Notes: generated from the sequence alone by a model not told the origin. A DNA stretch of 64,000 bases from Microbulbifer sp. Q7 (GCF_001639145.1 NZ_LROY01000001.1:808501-872500); one strand, 5' to 3'; positions 28,414 to 38,951 are shown, numbered from the stretch's first letter. Program-made: numbers and translations.

Positions 28414-31400
28414 GTGGCAAGAATCATGAATATGAAAAGAAATTTGCTTTCTATTGCAGTGAGTGTATCTGGTCTGGCCGGCATCACGCTAACCATGCCG
28501 CAGTTTGCCATGGCTGGGCCTAGTGGCATGAACGTTGTCGTAGGCACAGTGACTGATAATACTGATGCCGGCTCGTTGAATTACGAATATGCCGTCGATG
28601 GGCAGTTTGCCCATATCGATTGGGCCGATTTTGTAATCGAAGCAGACGAAAGCGCTAATTTTAATTTTACCGGTGCCAGTGGAGACTTCGATCCATCGGC
28701 CATGGTGATCAACCGGGTTCTTGAGGGAAGCACAGAAATTTTCGGGACTCTGAGCTCCAATGGTCATGTCGTATTGATTAATCCCCGAGGCGTACTTTTT
28801 GGTGAGAATTCGGTGGTGAGTGTGGCAGCGCTTACCGCTGCAGCGATGAACGGCAACATCGCGGGTGCAGATGGGGATTACGAATTCACGTTGGGTGATG
28901 CGGCAGGCACAGTGAGCGTTGCCGCCGGCGACCCGATTTTCGCACCTGGCGGTATCACGTTAATTGGCGCCAGCGTTTCGAACGCCCGTGATCTGACGGC
29001 GGCAGAAAACGGAGAACTGGTCACCGGTAGTATCAATTTCCATGCTGGCGAGAGAATGACCCTTACCCTGGCAGGCGGACTTGTCACTGGCGTTGCTATC
29101 AGCGAAGAGGCTGCCGATATCGAATTTGGCGAGGGTCTTGATGTTATTAACTCCGGTAATCTAGAAGCCGTGCAGGTGGTGATGGAGGCGCGCGCAGCCA
29201 GGTCACTTGTCGGCGCAGCAGTAAACAACACAGGCACTGTAATCGCGACCGGTATCGATACCAGTGGAGGGACGATCACCCTGGGAGCCTACGGGCCAGG
29301 TTCTGCAACGATTCACAATAATGGATCGCTGACCGTCAGTAACGGTGAAGTTGAGAATGCTGTTGCCGGAATAATCAACGTTACTGCCGAGGAGATTACT
29401 CTCGGGACCGATAGTGCGTTGATTGCGGACGCAAATACCTACACCAATACCGATCCGGTTACGGTGGTTGATACGGTGGCGGATGGTGGTGATATCACCG
29501 TGAGCGCATCTCAGAGTCTGACTCTGGATGGAACCATTAGTAGTACCGGTAACGGTTCGGGTAGTACCGGCGGCACGGTCAAAACTATCTCTGAATCGGC
29601 CATTTCTGGCGCATCCACGGTGTCCGTGGTTACCGATGATGCAGATGCTGCTAGTGGTGGGGAGTGGCAGGTTACCGCGCAATCTGTGGCTCTGGACGGT
29701 GTTGACTGCGCCGGCAACTGTATCAGCTCTGCCGCGGTCGTTGGCGCACTGGATGACAACGCTGCGGTAACGATTGATGCGAATGCCGAGACTCTTACCG
29801 TTGAGGCGGGTTTGGATTGGAGCGGAGATTCTTCTCTTAAACTCGAATCTCAGGACACTGTGGCGCTGACCTCCGGTCAGGCAGTAACCGCAATTAATGG
29901 CAGCCTGAACGTAATAGCAGTTAATGGTTTCAGAAACAGCGCTGATGTTGATGTCGGAAATTTCTCATTGGATGTGGGCGCGCTAAATATTGCAGAGGAC
30001 AGCCCACCAACTGTTAGTAGCCTCGGGGATCTCCAGTCCGCAAATACTCTGGCCATAACCAACCTGGGCGGAAATCATCACTTTGATGTCAGCGCCATTT
30101 CCTCAATTTCGGAAATTGACTTGAGCGGCGGAGTAACAAACCTTAAAGGTGACTTGTCAACAAGTATTGCATCTATCACAGATGCCGATGGCGTTGTGGT
30201 TGGTGAAGGGGTCACGCTCTTTGGAAATAACGCAGCTGATGGTGTTGCCGACGATGCGTTCATCCTATCTGCCGATGGGAAGGTTGAATACGATGACGTA
30301 ATTTTTGAGAACCTCGATGCTGTGAATGGTCTCGGGGGCCTGGATTCTATTGACGCTAGTGCCTTCGGTCCGGGAGTCAGCCTCACCGACAACGCCGGTG
30401 AGCTGGACGCCGATGGACTGGTTATTACCGGCATAACAGAGATCACCACCGGCACATTGACTGGTTCGACGAACCAGGAAGCTTTCGATCTGACTGCCGA
30501 CGCTACTCTTAGCGTCGACACTTATACCGGGTATAACTTCTACGACGTTACGAACCTGAACGGCAATGGCGGCTCCGATAGTTTCCAGAGCGCTGCCGGC
30601 GGCGACTGGATGCTGGCAGAAAATCTCGCCAGTGTCACCCACGGCGGAAATCTCACGCTTGAAAATATCGATTTATTTACCGGTGGTTCAGGAAACATTG
30701 TCGGTGATGGTAATAGCTACTTCTTCGATGTGGGTGGTGGCACTGCCGTTGTCGTGGCTAATAACATGGAGTTTACTGGCAACACATTGACATTCAATGG
30801 CATCAGCAAAGTAGAGTCCGCCGGTGAGTTGAATGCGCTGGGTCTCTCAGGTGCTTACCTTAAAGATGATGACAATGTAGCGGCAGAGGTTTTTGTCGAT
30901 ACCGCCAGTGACGATAGTGGGATCAAGTTTATTGGTTTGTCGGATGTCAGGGTGTCGCAGATAGATACGGCGCAAGCCGGCGGAATCGCTTTATCTGTGG
31001 TCGGAAATAATAGCGCTGAGTTAACTGACCCCACTTTCACAGAAGTTAAGTTAGAAATTCATGACCTGGATGGCGTAATCGGTGCTTCTGGAAATACACT
31101 TTCTTCGACCGGTGACTGGGAAGTAGACGGTAGTGGTGCAAGCAATAAGAGAATCAATTTTACCGGAGCTTGGACGGTTACCTCGAACGGTGCAGACCTT
31201 GCTGCCGAAAGAAATATCGAAAATAACTTTTCTGTTAATAGCGAAGGTTATGTCGGTGTTCATGAAATTCTATTTACTGATTTGGTGACAGTCTCACCAG
31301 GTGGAGGTTCGAGTACTAGTATTCTGGATGCTTCTGGATATGAATACGGAGTTGTCATAGGTGCTGATAATGATAGTGTCGCGCTCCTTACGGATGCGGA

Positions 31401-34400
31401 CGGCAGTACTGGGACAGTATTTTCTGGGTTGAGTAGCGTAACTTCTGATCTTCTTGCGGCACGCGATGATGCCGGAACTACCACATTTTCCATTGAGAAC
31501 GATGGGGCGAATGAATATTTTGATGCCAGTAGTAGCAATATCAGGTTCTATGAGTTACAAACGATTAAGGGCACTGAAAATGGAACAGAGGTTGTTAATT
31601 GGGATGACAGTTGGACCCTGAGTAGCGCCGCTGAATCCGGTATATATTTTTTAAGTGGTTCCGGGGTTGGTGTTATCGGTTTCGATACCATCAACACTTC
31701 CGGCGGTACTCTGGATTTCAATATCGGTGAGAGTTTCACTATTGAATCTGACGGCGGCGTCACCGTTGCAAATACCACTTTTAACGGTCTTGCCATGCTG
31801 CAGAAAGGTTTGGGATTTGACGGTAGTGCTGCACGCGATCCTTCTCTGGATGCCTCTGCCTTTTCGGATGGTTTGACTCTCACCGACAATGTGCTCGAAG
31901 TGGTCGCTGGCAACCTGACCATTTCCGATATCTCCAGTATTACCGCTAACAAAGTGACCGCATCTACTAATGCGATTACCCAGCATGACTTCGTGATCGG
32001 CTCTAATAACGATTCGCAGACAGTAACCGTTAACGGAATGCTTTTCGGGGAGCTGCAAGAAGTTATCTCTGACGGAAACGACACTTTTTCGGAACGGGCA
32101 TCCGGATTGGCGGTGCTCTATCTCGACGACGCGAGTGGCAGCAAGATTTATTCGCATCTCGCCGGGGCTGAAAATGAGGTTGGTTTCTCCATTGATAACG
32201 GTATCGCCTTTTCCGGTTTTGGTTCCGCGAGTGTCGCAACAGTTGATACCAATGGGCAGAATGTTGTCCTGGATGTGAACTCCGAAAATAACGCGGACCT
32301 CGATAGCGGTGCGTTCACATTTACCGGCCTTTCAAGTATCGAAGGGTCCGGTAATGACCAAGTCACTGGTTCTGGTAGCTGGGCCCTGGGTAGCGGTAGT
32401 GTAAGCAATGCCTCCATTGTTTTCTCGGGTGCATGGGACATTATTGCCTCTAATGGTGAACTTCAGGGTAGTGATGCGCAGGAAACCTTCACCCTGGGGA
32501 ACGGCGGAGCGCTGGATGTTTCCGGATATTCCGGATATGAATTTAGTGGTTTCACCTCGGTTACTGCAGGTGCGAGTAGCGATAGTGTTTCCAGTGATAG
32601 TAATATCCACTGGACTCTTCTCGATACGAATTCTGCCGAGAGCAGCAATGGAATTACCTTCGACGGCTTCAGTAGCATCGATGCGGATGCGGCCACGCTC
32701 ACCGGCACCGCAGGCGACGATACCTTTACACTGACCGGCAGCCAAGCCGATGGGGCTACCGTCGGTTACGGTAGCATGGTATTTACCGGCCTGAGCGAGG
32801 TGCTCGGTAACGGTTCGACCTATGATGCCATCACCAACCCCACCGCGATCGGTGACCAGCTGGGTGCCAGCGGCTACAGCGATGCGCTCGCCCTAACTGG
32901 CAGCGACGGTGAATTGCACGTTGCAGGTTCGTTGACGTTCGAGGGCCTAAATTCAGCGACTCTCGCCAATTTGACCGCAACCGACAATGCAGAGATTTTT
33001 GCCGTAAACGATTCAGGTGGGTTGACGATTGCCGGTTTGAATATTTTCGGTCTTACCGAGATCCACGGTGAGGGCGGCAACGACAGGCTTGTTGCCATCG
33101 ACACGCCGACCATGGAAAGCGGCTATGTCAGTAGTAGCGGGATCCAGTTCTATGACTTGGGGACCATCGAAGCGGCCACTCTGGAAGCCACCAATGGCGA
33201 CGATACCATCGCATTCGGTGATTCCGGCATTCTGACTGTCAATGGTATTACGGTTGAAAATGTCACATCTATTGACGCACGCGGCGGCGATAACGACAGC
33301 GTTACCGGCATGGATGGCCAGGACTGGCAGCTACTGAGTAGCACCAGTGCCGAAAACAACGGCATTACTTTTATCAATGCGGAGACACTGGCGGCCGTCA
33401 GCGGGGGGCTGCTGGGAACCACCGGCGCCGATAGTTTTACACTGAACGTGAATGGCAGTGTCATCTTTGCCGACAGCATAACCATCTCCGGCATGACTTC
33501 TCTGCATGGCAATGGCGGTGTGGACAGCCTGAATGCCAGTGCTTTTGATACAGGCATTAGCCTGACCGATACCCTCGGACAGCTGGACGCCGGCGGACTG
33601 TCCGTTACCGGTATCACCGAGATTACCACCGAAATTGTAAACGGCACGGCAACTCAGGAAGCCTTCAACCTGGCTGATGACACGCTGACCGTTAGCACAT
33701 ACGTGGGTTACAACTTCTACGGCGTTGCCGAACTCAACGGCAACGGCGGCTCCGATCGTTTCAACAGCGCTTCCACTGGCGACTGGGTGCTGGCAGAAAA
33801 CCTGTCCAGCGTTATCTTTGAGCGCGCAACTGGACGCGACCTGTTAATTGAAGGCATCAACACCTTCACCGGTAACTCCGGCGCGATCAAGGGGCACAAC
33901 AGTGGACACGCATTTGAAGTTACTGCTGACAATGCAGTGATCGTTGATGGCACACACCAGTTCAGTGGTGTCAGCGATGTCGATGCGGGCACTGGCACGG
34001 ACGAGGTAACAGCCATCGCCGAAGTTACCCTGGCGGGATCGGACGGCGCTTTCAATACCAGCGCAATTGAGTTTACCGGCATTGATCAAGCCACTGCGTC
34101 CGACCTTCGGGGCAGCACTACAGCGGAAACCTACACCTTGCAGGGCGGTGGTGCTCTTGAGGTCGCAGGCATTGAGTTCACCGGTCTGAGCAACGTCAAC
34201 GCGGGCTCCGGGGTCGATCAAGAGGACCAGGTGGTATCTCGCGGCGGCCAGGACTTCACGCTGAATGTGGATAAATCGGTTAACCACGACGGCATCGTGT
34301 TCAGCGAGGTGGAGCGCTTCAGTGCTCCGGATGACGAAGCCAACCTCGATGCCACCGCTTTTGTCGCGGGCCTGACTCTCACTGGCAATGCGCGGGAAGT

Positions 34401-37400
34401 CATCGCCGATGATGTCACCTTCAGTGGCCTGATATCGGCCGATACCGCGTCACTGATCGGCAGTGCCGGGACCGATGTATTCGCACTGACCAGCGACAGC
34501 ATCACTGCTCGCCTGATTCAGTTTACCGGGGTCACCAGCGTCACCGCCGGTGGTACCGGCAACAGCGTTGAGAGTGCCGGTGGCATCAATTGGACACTGG
34601 TGGATGCAGACTCTGCACAGAGCAGTAATAGCGTGACCTTTGACGGCTTCAGCAGCATTGATACCGATGCTGCTACGGTCACCGGCACCGGCGGCGACGA
34701 TACTTTCACCCTGATCGGCAGCGAAGCCGATGGCGTAACCGTTTCATACGGGGATATGGCATTTACCGGCCTGAGTGAAGTGCTCGGCAACGGCTCGACC
34801 TACGATACCATCACTAACCCCGCCACTACTGGCGACCGGCTGGATGCGAGCGGTTACAGCGATGCGCTGGCCCTGACCGGCGCCGATGGTGAATTGCGGA
34901 CTGCGGGGGGGCTGACCTTTGCCGCTTTGAACTCCGCCGTACTGGCAGAGCTTGATGGCTCCGCTGCGGATGAGACCTTCCAGATAGCTGGCGATGGTGC
35001 GATCACCGTGGCGGCCCTGAATCTCTCGGGGCTGAGCCAGGTCAATGGCAACGATGGCACCAATACGATTCGTTCCGCCGGCTCTGCGGACATGAGCGAA
35101 GATGGTGATTTTGTGACCGCCGAGGGTATCGTATTTTACGATATCGACATCCTTGATGTTGGCGTCGTGGGAGCTACCAACCGCGACGATGATATCCTGT
35201 TTAACGCTGACGGCAGTGTCACCGTCAATGGATTGGAAATTGGCTCCTCTACCCGCGTGGATGGGTTGGGTGGTACCGATACTGTGACCGGGTTCAGTGG
35301 CGCGGACTGGACATTGCTGGGAGACAGCAGTGCCGAAAACAATGGCATAACTTTCCTGAACGTGGAAATCCTCAATGCCCTTAATGGAGGGCTGTACGGG
35401 ACCAGTGGTGCTGACGACTTTATCTTGAACAGCGGCGGCAGCATCTCCGCAGGATTGCTCACCGTCAACGATATGACGTTTGTGGACGGCGTGTCGGCGG
35501 ACAACACCCTGGATGCCAGCGCATACAGTGGACTGACCCTGTCCGACACAGCGGGAGAATTACTTGCGGGTACACTTGGCCTGCTGGGTATTGAGCAGGC
35601 GACCACCGGTACACTGACCGGCAGTACGGGGGCAGACGCATTTACGCTTGCCAGTGATGGCGCAATCAATGTTGCCGGTATCCAGTTTGATGGGGTCGCC
35701 ACACTCGCCGGTGGCGCGGGCGAGGATAGTTTCAGCAGTGCCATCAGTGGGGACTGGCAGCTTGCAGAAAATACCGCGAGCCTGCAGCACAATGGTGTGT
35801 CGATCTCCGGTATCGAGGCGTTCTCCGGTGGCTCCGGGCGTGTTGTCGGTGATGATGGTGGGCATACCTTTGCAGTAACGGGCAATGGCGCACTGACTGC
35901 CGACAGCGTTCAGTTCGATGGTGTAACCGCGGTTGAAGGTGGCGTAGGTAGCGACGATGTCAGCGCTATTTCCAGCGTCGAGCTGGCGGGGGCTGATGGA
36001 GCGTTCAGCAGCAGTGCGATGAACTTTACCGGCATCGACAGCGTGAGCACCTCCACCCTGGTTGGAAGCACCAGCGCCGAACAGTTTGTGTTGTCGGGCA
36101 GCGGCGCCCTCACCGTGAGTGGTATCGCTTTCCGGAATCTGGGCACCGTCTCCGCGGGCGCTGGCGGAGACGACGAAGTGATCTCCCGTGCGGGGCAGGG
36201 ATACGCGCTGGCTGGCGACAATAGCGTTAGCCACGACGGTATCCAGTTCAGCGAGGTGGAAAGCTACGTTGGGCAGGGTGTGAGCCTGTCGGTGAGCGGG
36301 CAGGCAAGCGCACGCATCACCGCCAGTGGCACAGTCGCGTCCGGTGCCTCCACGTTCAGTGGGCTGCAGCGCCTGGCGTTGGAAGATGGTGTGACTGCGC
36401 TGGAGGCCTGGAATAGCGTCACGTTGTCGGGCGCCAACGCGGTGACCAGTGGCGATATCCGCGTGAGTGGCGTCGGCGTGGTGACCGCCACCGGTGCATT
36501 GACCGGCACCGGCGGCGCTGACGAATTTACCGTAACCGGAAACGGTGCGCTTACCAGTCTCGGTATGACATTCGGCGATGTGTCTTCAGTAACGGGCGCC
36601 GGCGGCAGCGATGCGATAGTGGGTGCCGCTGACAGCGGCTGGCAGTTGGGCACTGAATCTGGTTCCGTGTCCCATGCCGCCATTGCCTTCAGTGAAATGG
36701 AGCAGGCCAGTGGCGGCAATGGCATTCTCGACGGTGCGGATACCGATACCCAGTACGCACTGGCTTCCGATGGAGGCCTGCAGGCAGGGGGCATCCATTT
36801 TGCGGGTATTACGGACGTCAACGCAGGGGCGGGGTCGGATCGGGTAACGAGCGCCAGCGGTGTGCGCTGGACTCTGGGAAATAGTGCGGGGAGCGCTAGC
36901 ACGGCAGGTGTGACCTTCCGCGGGATCGATCAGATCGCCACCCAGTCCGCAGTCATCGATGCTACCCAAAACACGACGGCCGAAAGCTTTGCGCTGAGTG
37001 CGGATAGCCGTGAAATTTCTGTATTCGATCTGCTGTTTGACAGTGTCGCGGAGGTGTTTGCCGGTAGCGAGGGGGATAACGAGGTGGTCAGCGGTACCGA
37101 TAGCTGGCAGTTGGAGAGCGGCGCGCGGGTATCCGCCAACGGGGTAACCTTCAACGGTATCGATCGAGTGGTGACGGACAGTGCCAGCCTGACTGGCACC
37201 AGTGCGGAGGAGCAGTTTGTCCTCGCCGGAGAATCCGGTGGGTTGAGTGTCGACGGCATCGATTTCAGCGGGGTCAGCCAAGTGACCGGTAATGGTGGTG
37301 CGGATTCCCTGATTGGCACCTCAGCAGCGGATACATTCAACCTGGCAGGCGATGGTGGTATTGCCGTCTCCGGTATCGATTTCGATGGTATTGGTCGTGT

Positions 37401-38877
37401 TGACGCCGCCGGTGGTGCTGATACCGTCGCCGGCAGCGGGGCTAATTGGCGTTCGCTGGAGCAGGATGCAACCCTGGTTGAAGGCGCGGCGGTCGCTGTT
37501 GTCGACTCCATCACCGTGTTGTTCGAGAACCTGGAACAAGTACAGACTACCGGTGCTTATGACGGCCCCACCTTCGGTGCTGATTACCTGATGACCGGTC
37601 CGCAGCGCCTGCAAATGGGCGGGGTCAGTTTCGCCGGCTTGGATTCCATTAGCGCGGGGAGTGGCAGCGATACCCTGTACGGGTTTGACGGTGATATGAG
37701 CTGGACCCTGGGGGCTAGCGGTGGCAGCGTTGCCACTGGGCAGTCCTCAGTGGGCTTCAGCGGTTTTGAGCAGATCGTTGCCGGAAGCGGAGTCGATACC
37801 TTCAATCTGGATGGCGGCGCCCTGGTCTCACTGGATACCGGCGCTGGAAATGACACCGTAGTGATGAGCGGAACGCTGCTCGACAGCCTGTCGCTGGGCG
37901 CCGGTGACGACCTGCTGCAGATTCTGGCAGGCGTCCAGCCCACGCAGCTTCTTGGGGGCTCTGGTAGCGACCAGCTGCAGATGCAGCTGGCGGCGAAGCA
38001 GCAGTGGCGGATCACCGGAAACTCGGACGCGCAAAACCAGGTGGGTGAATTTACCTTTGGCGGTTTCGAGTCGTTGCAGGATGGTGCCGGTGGCCTGGAT
38101 CTGGTTTCGAGCCAGCAAATGGACTTCACCTACGATGATGTTAGTGCGGGTGTCGAGTTTAACGGTGGCGATATGGCGCTGGCATACGACGGCACTGGCG
38201 ATGTGGTTCTGGTAAGCAGCACTACACAAACCATCGGTGGCTCCCTCAAGGCCGCCAATGCCGACCTCACCCTGGCCGGCGATCTGGATATCGCGTCCGA
38301 CCTCCAGTCCCTGTCACTGCGTGCCAGCGGCGGTAATATCGATGTATCGATTGTGGAAGCCGACGACCTGGTTATCGGCCAGATTAACGTAGGCCGCGGG
38401 AATCTGGCCCTTGCCAGTGCAAACTTTGGCCTGTTGACAGCTGAGAGCGTTCGCGAGACCCACATTACTGCGGGTACCGCGGTGATCGGTACCGAGCAGC
38501 AGCGCTGGGGCAATATCGGTACCGTGATCAATCCATTGCGGTTCAATGTCACCGAATCCGTGGATATCGTCTCGCTGTTTTATTACGAGCCGGCGTTCGA
38601 GGGGCGGATGCCACTGTTTACCGCCATCGGTAACAAGGGTGTCTCCATTGCCAGTAACGAGACCGCTCAGGGATTGAAGTCTGCGGTACAGAACCCGGTG
38701 GATGATATTGCGCAGCTGGACCCGGGTATCTTCACCGAGGTGGCTCCGTACAGTCTGGGCGTGGACGTGCTGAATTTGCCGGAAGTGCGGCTGCAGGGCG
38801 GAGAGCTGCTACCTATGGAGGAAGAGGAAGAGGAGAAGCGTCGGCGCGAAGCTTCCGCGGCGGTGGGCGGTAGATAA
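28414..38877 (+). CDS. Giant TpsA exoprotein (filamentous haemagglutinin-like adhesin)
   Basis: A predicted surface/secreted beta-helical exoprotein of up to 3487 residues. A signal peptide spans about 5-35 (ATG 28426 or 28432 may be the real start). The TPS secretion domain (about 36-270) carries NPRGVLFG at 123-130, the NPNG-type motif of haemagglutinin-activity domains. From about residue 600 the protein is built of degenerate units with the pattern GTxGADxFxLxxxGxLxVxGIxFxGxxxVxGxGGxDxVxG, organised into super-repeats of about 660 residues. A CxxxC pair (C432, C436) contains the only cysteines I noticed. Residues about 3141-3190 have RTX-like GAGNDT and GAGDDLL turns. The tail is EEEEEE followed by KRRR. 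Adhesion or contact-dependent competition are the usual roles; no toxin domain is visible at the C-terminus, so adhesin is the better guess. Confidence 0.88.
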   Translation: MARIMNMKRNLLSIAVSVSGLAGITLTMPQFAMAGPSGMNVVVGTVTDNTDAGSLNYEYAVDGQFAHIDWADFVIEADESANFNFTGASGDFDPSAMVINRVLEGSTEIFGTLSSNGHVVLINPRGVLFGENSVVSVAALTAAAMNGNIAGADGDYEFTLGDAAGTVSVAAGDPIFAPGGITLIGASVSNARDLTAAENGELVTGSINFHAGERMTLTLAGGLVTGVAISEEAADIEFGEGLDVINSGNLEAVQVVMEARAARSLVGAAVNNTGTVIATGIDTSGGTITLGAYGPGSATIHNNGSLTVSNGEVENAVAGIINVTAEEITLGTDSALIADANTYTNTDPVTVVDTVADGGDITVSASQSLTLDGTISSTGNGSGSTGGTVKTISESAISGASTVSVVTDDADAASGGEWQVTAQSVALDGVDCAGNCISSAAVVGALDDNAAVTIDANAETLTVEAGLDWSGDSSLKLESQDTVALTSGQAVTAINGSLNVIAVNGFRNSADVDVGNFSLDVGALNIAEDSPPTVSSLGDLQSANTLAITNLGGNHHFDVSAISSISEIDLSGGVTNLKGDLSTSIASITDADGVVVGEGVTLFGNNAADGVADDAFILSADGKVEYDDVIFENLDAVNGLGGLDSIDASAFGPGVSLTDNAGELDADGLVITGITEITTGTLTGSTNQEAFDLTADATLSVDTYTGYNFYDVTNLNGNGGSDSFQSAAGGDWMLAENLASVTHGGNLTLENIDLFTGGSGNIVGDGNSYFFDVGGGTAVVVANNMEFTGNTLTFNGISKVESAGELNALGLSGAYLKDDDNVAAEVFVDTASDDSGIKFIGLSDVRVSQIDTAQAGGIALSVVGNNSAELTDPTFTEVKLEIHDLDGVIGASGNTLSSTGDWEVDGSGASNKRINFTGAWTVTSNGADLAAERNIENNFSVNSEGYVGVHEILFTDLVTVSPGGGSSTSILDASGYEYGVVIGADNDSVALLTDADGSTGTVFSGLSSVTSDLLAARDDAGTTTFSIENDGANEYFDASSSNIRFYELQTIKGTENGTEVVNWDDSWTLSSAAESGIYFLSGSGVGVIGFDTINTSGGTLDFNIGESFTIESDGGVTVANTTFNGLAMLQKGLGFDGSAARDPSLDASAFSDGLTLTDNVLEVVAGNLTISDISSITANKVTASTNAITQHDFVIGSNNDSQTVTVNGMLFGELQEVISDGNDTFSERASGLAVLYLDDASGSKIYSHLAGAENEVGFSIDNGIAFSGFGSASVATVDTNGQNVVLDVNSENNADLDSGAFTFTGLSSIEGSGNDQVTGSGSWALGSGSVSNASIVFSGAWDIIASNGELQGSDAQETFTLGNGGALDVSGYSGYEFSGFTSVTAGASSDSVSSDSNIHWTLLDTNSAESSNGITFDGFSSIDADAATLTGTAGDDTFTLTGSQADGATVGYGSMVFTGLSEVLGNGSTYDAITNPTAIGDQLGASGYSDALALTGSDGELHVAGSLTFEGLNSATLANLTATDNAEIFAVNDSGGLTIAGLNIFGLTEIHGEGGNDRLVAIDTPTMESGYVSSSGIQFYDLGTIEAATLEATNGDDTIAFGDSGILTVNGITVENVTSIDARGGDNDSVTGMDGQDWQLLSSTSAENNGITFINAETLAAVSGGLLGTTGADSFTLNVNGSVIFADSITISGMTSLHGNGGVDSLNASAFDTGISLTDTLGQLDAGGLSVTGITEITTEIVNGTATQEAFNLADDTLTVSTYVGYNFYGVAELNGNGGSDRFNSASTGDWVLAENLSSVIFERATGRDLLIEGINTFTGNSGAIKGHNSGHAFEVTADNAVIVDGTHQFSGVSDVDAGTGTDEVTAIAEVTLAGSDGAFNTSAIEFTGIDQATASDLRGSTTAETYTLQGGGALEVAGIEFTGLSNVNAGSGVDQEDQVVSRGGQDFTLNVDKSVNHDGIVFSEVERFSAPDDEANLDATAFVAGLTLTGNAREVIADDVTFSGLISADTASLIGSAGTDVFALTSDSITARLIQFTGVTSVTAGGTGNSVESAGGINWTLVDADSAQSSNSVTFDGFSSIDTDAATVTGTGGDDTFTLIGSEADGVTVSYGDMAFTGLSEVLGNGSTYDTITNPATTGDRLDASGYSDALALTGADGELRTAGGLTFAALNSAVLAELDGSAADETFQIAGDGAITVAALNLSGLSQVNGNDGTNTIRSAGSADMSEDGDFVTAEGIVFYDIDILDVGVVGATNRDDDILFNADGSVTVNGLEIGSSTRVDGLGGTDTVTGFSGADWTLLGDSSAENNGITFLNVEILNALNGGLYGTSGADDFILNSGGSISAGLLTVNDMTFVDGVSADNTLDASAYSGLTLSDTAGELLAGTLGLLGIEQATTGTLTGSTGADAFTLASDGAINVAGIQFDGVATLAGGAGEDSFSSAISGDWQLAENTASLQHNGVSISGIEAFSGGSGRVVGDDGGHTFAVTGNGALTADSVQFDGVTAVEGGVGSDDVSAISSVELAGADGAFSSSAMNFTGIDSVSTSTLVGSTSAEQFVLSGSGALTVSGIAFRNLGTVSAGAGGDDEVISRAGQGYALAGDNSVSHDGIQFSEVESYVGQGVSLSVSGQASARITASGTVASGASTFSGLQRLALEDGVTALEAWNSVTLSGANAVTSGDIRVSGVGVVTATGALTGTGGADEFTVTGNGALTSLGMTFGDVSSVTGAGGSDAIVGAADSGWQLGTESGSVSHAAIAFSEMEQASGGNGILDGADTDTQYALASDGGLQAGGIHFAGITDVNAGAGSDRVTSASGVRWTLGNSAGSASTAGVTFRGIDQIATQSAVIDATQNTTAESFALSADSREISVFDLLFDSVAEVFAGSEGDNEVVSGTDSWQLESGARVSANGVTFNGIDRVVTDSASLTGTSAEEQFVLAGESGGLSVDGIDFSGVSQVTGNGGADSLIGTSAADTFNLAGDGGIAVSGIDFDGIGRVDAAGGADTVAGSGANWRSLEQDATLVEGAAVAVVDSITVLFENLEQVQTTGAYDGPTFGADYLMTGPQRLQMGGVSFAGLDSISAGSGSDTLYGFDGDMSWTLGASGGSVATGQSSVGFSGFEQIVAGSGVDTFNLDGGALVSLDTGAGNDTVVMSGTLLDSLSLGAGDDLLQILAGVQPTQLLGGSGSDQLQMQLAAKQQWRITGNSDAQNQVGEFTFGGFESLQDGAGGLDLVSSQQMDFTYDDVSAGVEFNGGDMALAYDGTGDVVLVSSTTQTIGGSLKAANADLTLAGDLDIASDLQSLSLRASGGNIDVSIVEADDLVIGQINVGRGNLALASANFGLLTAESVRETHITAGTAVIGTEQQRWGNIGTVINPLRFNVTESVDIVSLFYYEPAFEGRMPLFTAIGNKGVSIASNETAQGLKSAVQNPVDDIAQLDPGIFTEVAPYSLGVDVLNLPEVRLQGGELLPMEEEEEEKRRREASAAVGGR
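32640..36600 (+). repeat. Tandem super-repeat of about 1.98 kb inside the tpsA gene
   Basis: Corresponding stretches recur about 1.95-1.98 kb apart. GACGGCTTCAG in the same context falls in the lines starting at 32641 and 34621. GACTGG before SAENNGITF falls at 33322 and 35305. CACGACGG falls at 34285 and 36232. The two units are thus about 32.6-34.6 kb and 34.6-36.6 kb. A third, partial copy of the SLTDNAGELDA...TGSTNQEAF segment lies earlier, at about 30.35-30.70 kb. Repeats are diverged but readily aligned at both DNA and protein level. Confidence 0.75.
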
Positions 38878-38888
38878 CCTTGCCACCG

Positions 38889-38946
38889 GCCGGGGCTTGG
38901 CCCCGGCGCACAAAAAAAGGCCGACTCTTTCGAGTCGGCCTTTTTT
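38889..38946. terminator. Bidirectional terminator between tpsA and tRNA-Leu
   Basis: The main hairpin at 38913-38946 has a 15-bp perfect arm pair AAAAAAGGCCGACTC/GAGTCGGCCTTTTTT around a TTTC loop. Because arms begin with A-runs and end with T-runs it can stop transcripts in both directions. A GC-only hairpin GCCGGGGC-TTG-GCCCCGGC at 38889-38907 precedes it. It serves the tpsA gene on the plus strand and the tRNA on the minus strand. Confidence 0.9.
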
Positions 38947-38951
38947 GGATA

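Noticed and set aside
28414..38877. A CRISPR array or a tandem satellite in the repetitive part of tpsA
   Set aside because: The repeats are long, diverged, in frame and encode a regular beta-helical pattern with an open frame of over 10 kb.
28414..38877. A contact-dependent inhibition toxin (CdiA) with immunity gene
   Set aside because: The C-terminus lacks VENN/pretoxin motifs and ends in an acidic-basic tail; no small immunity-like gene lies between it and the terminator.
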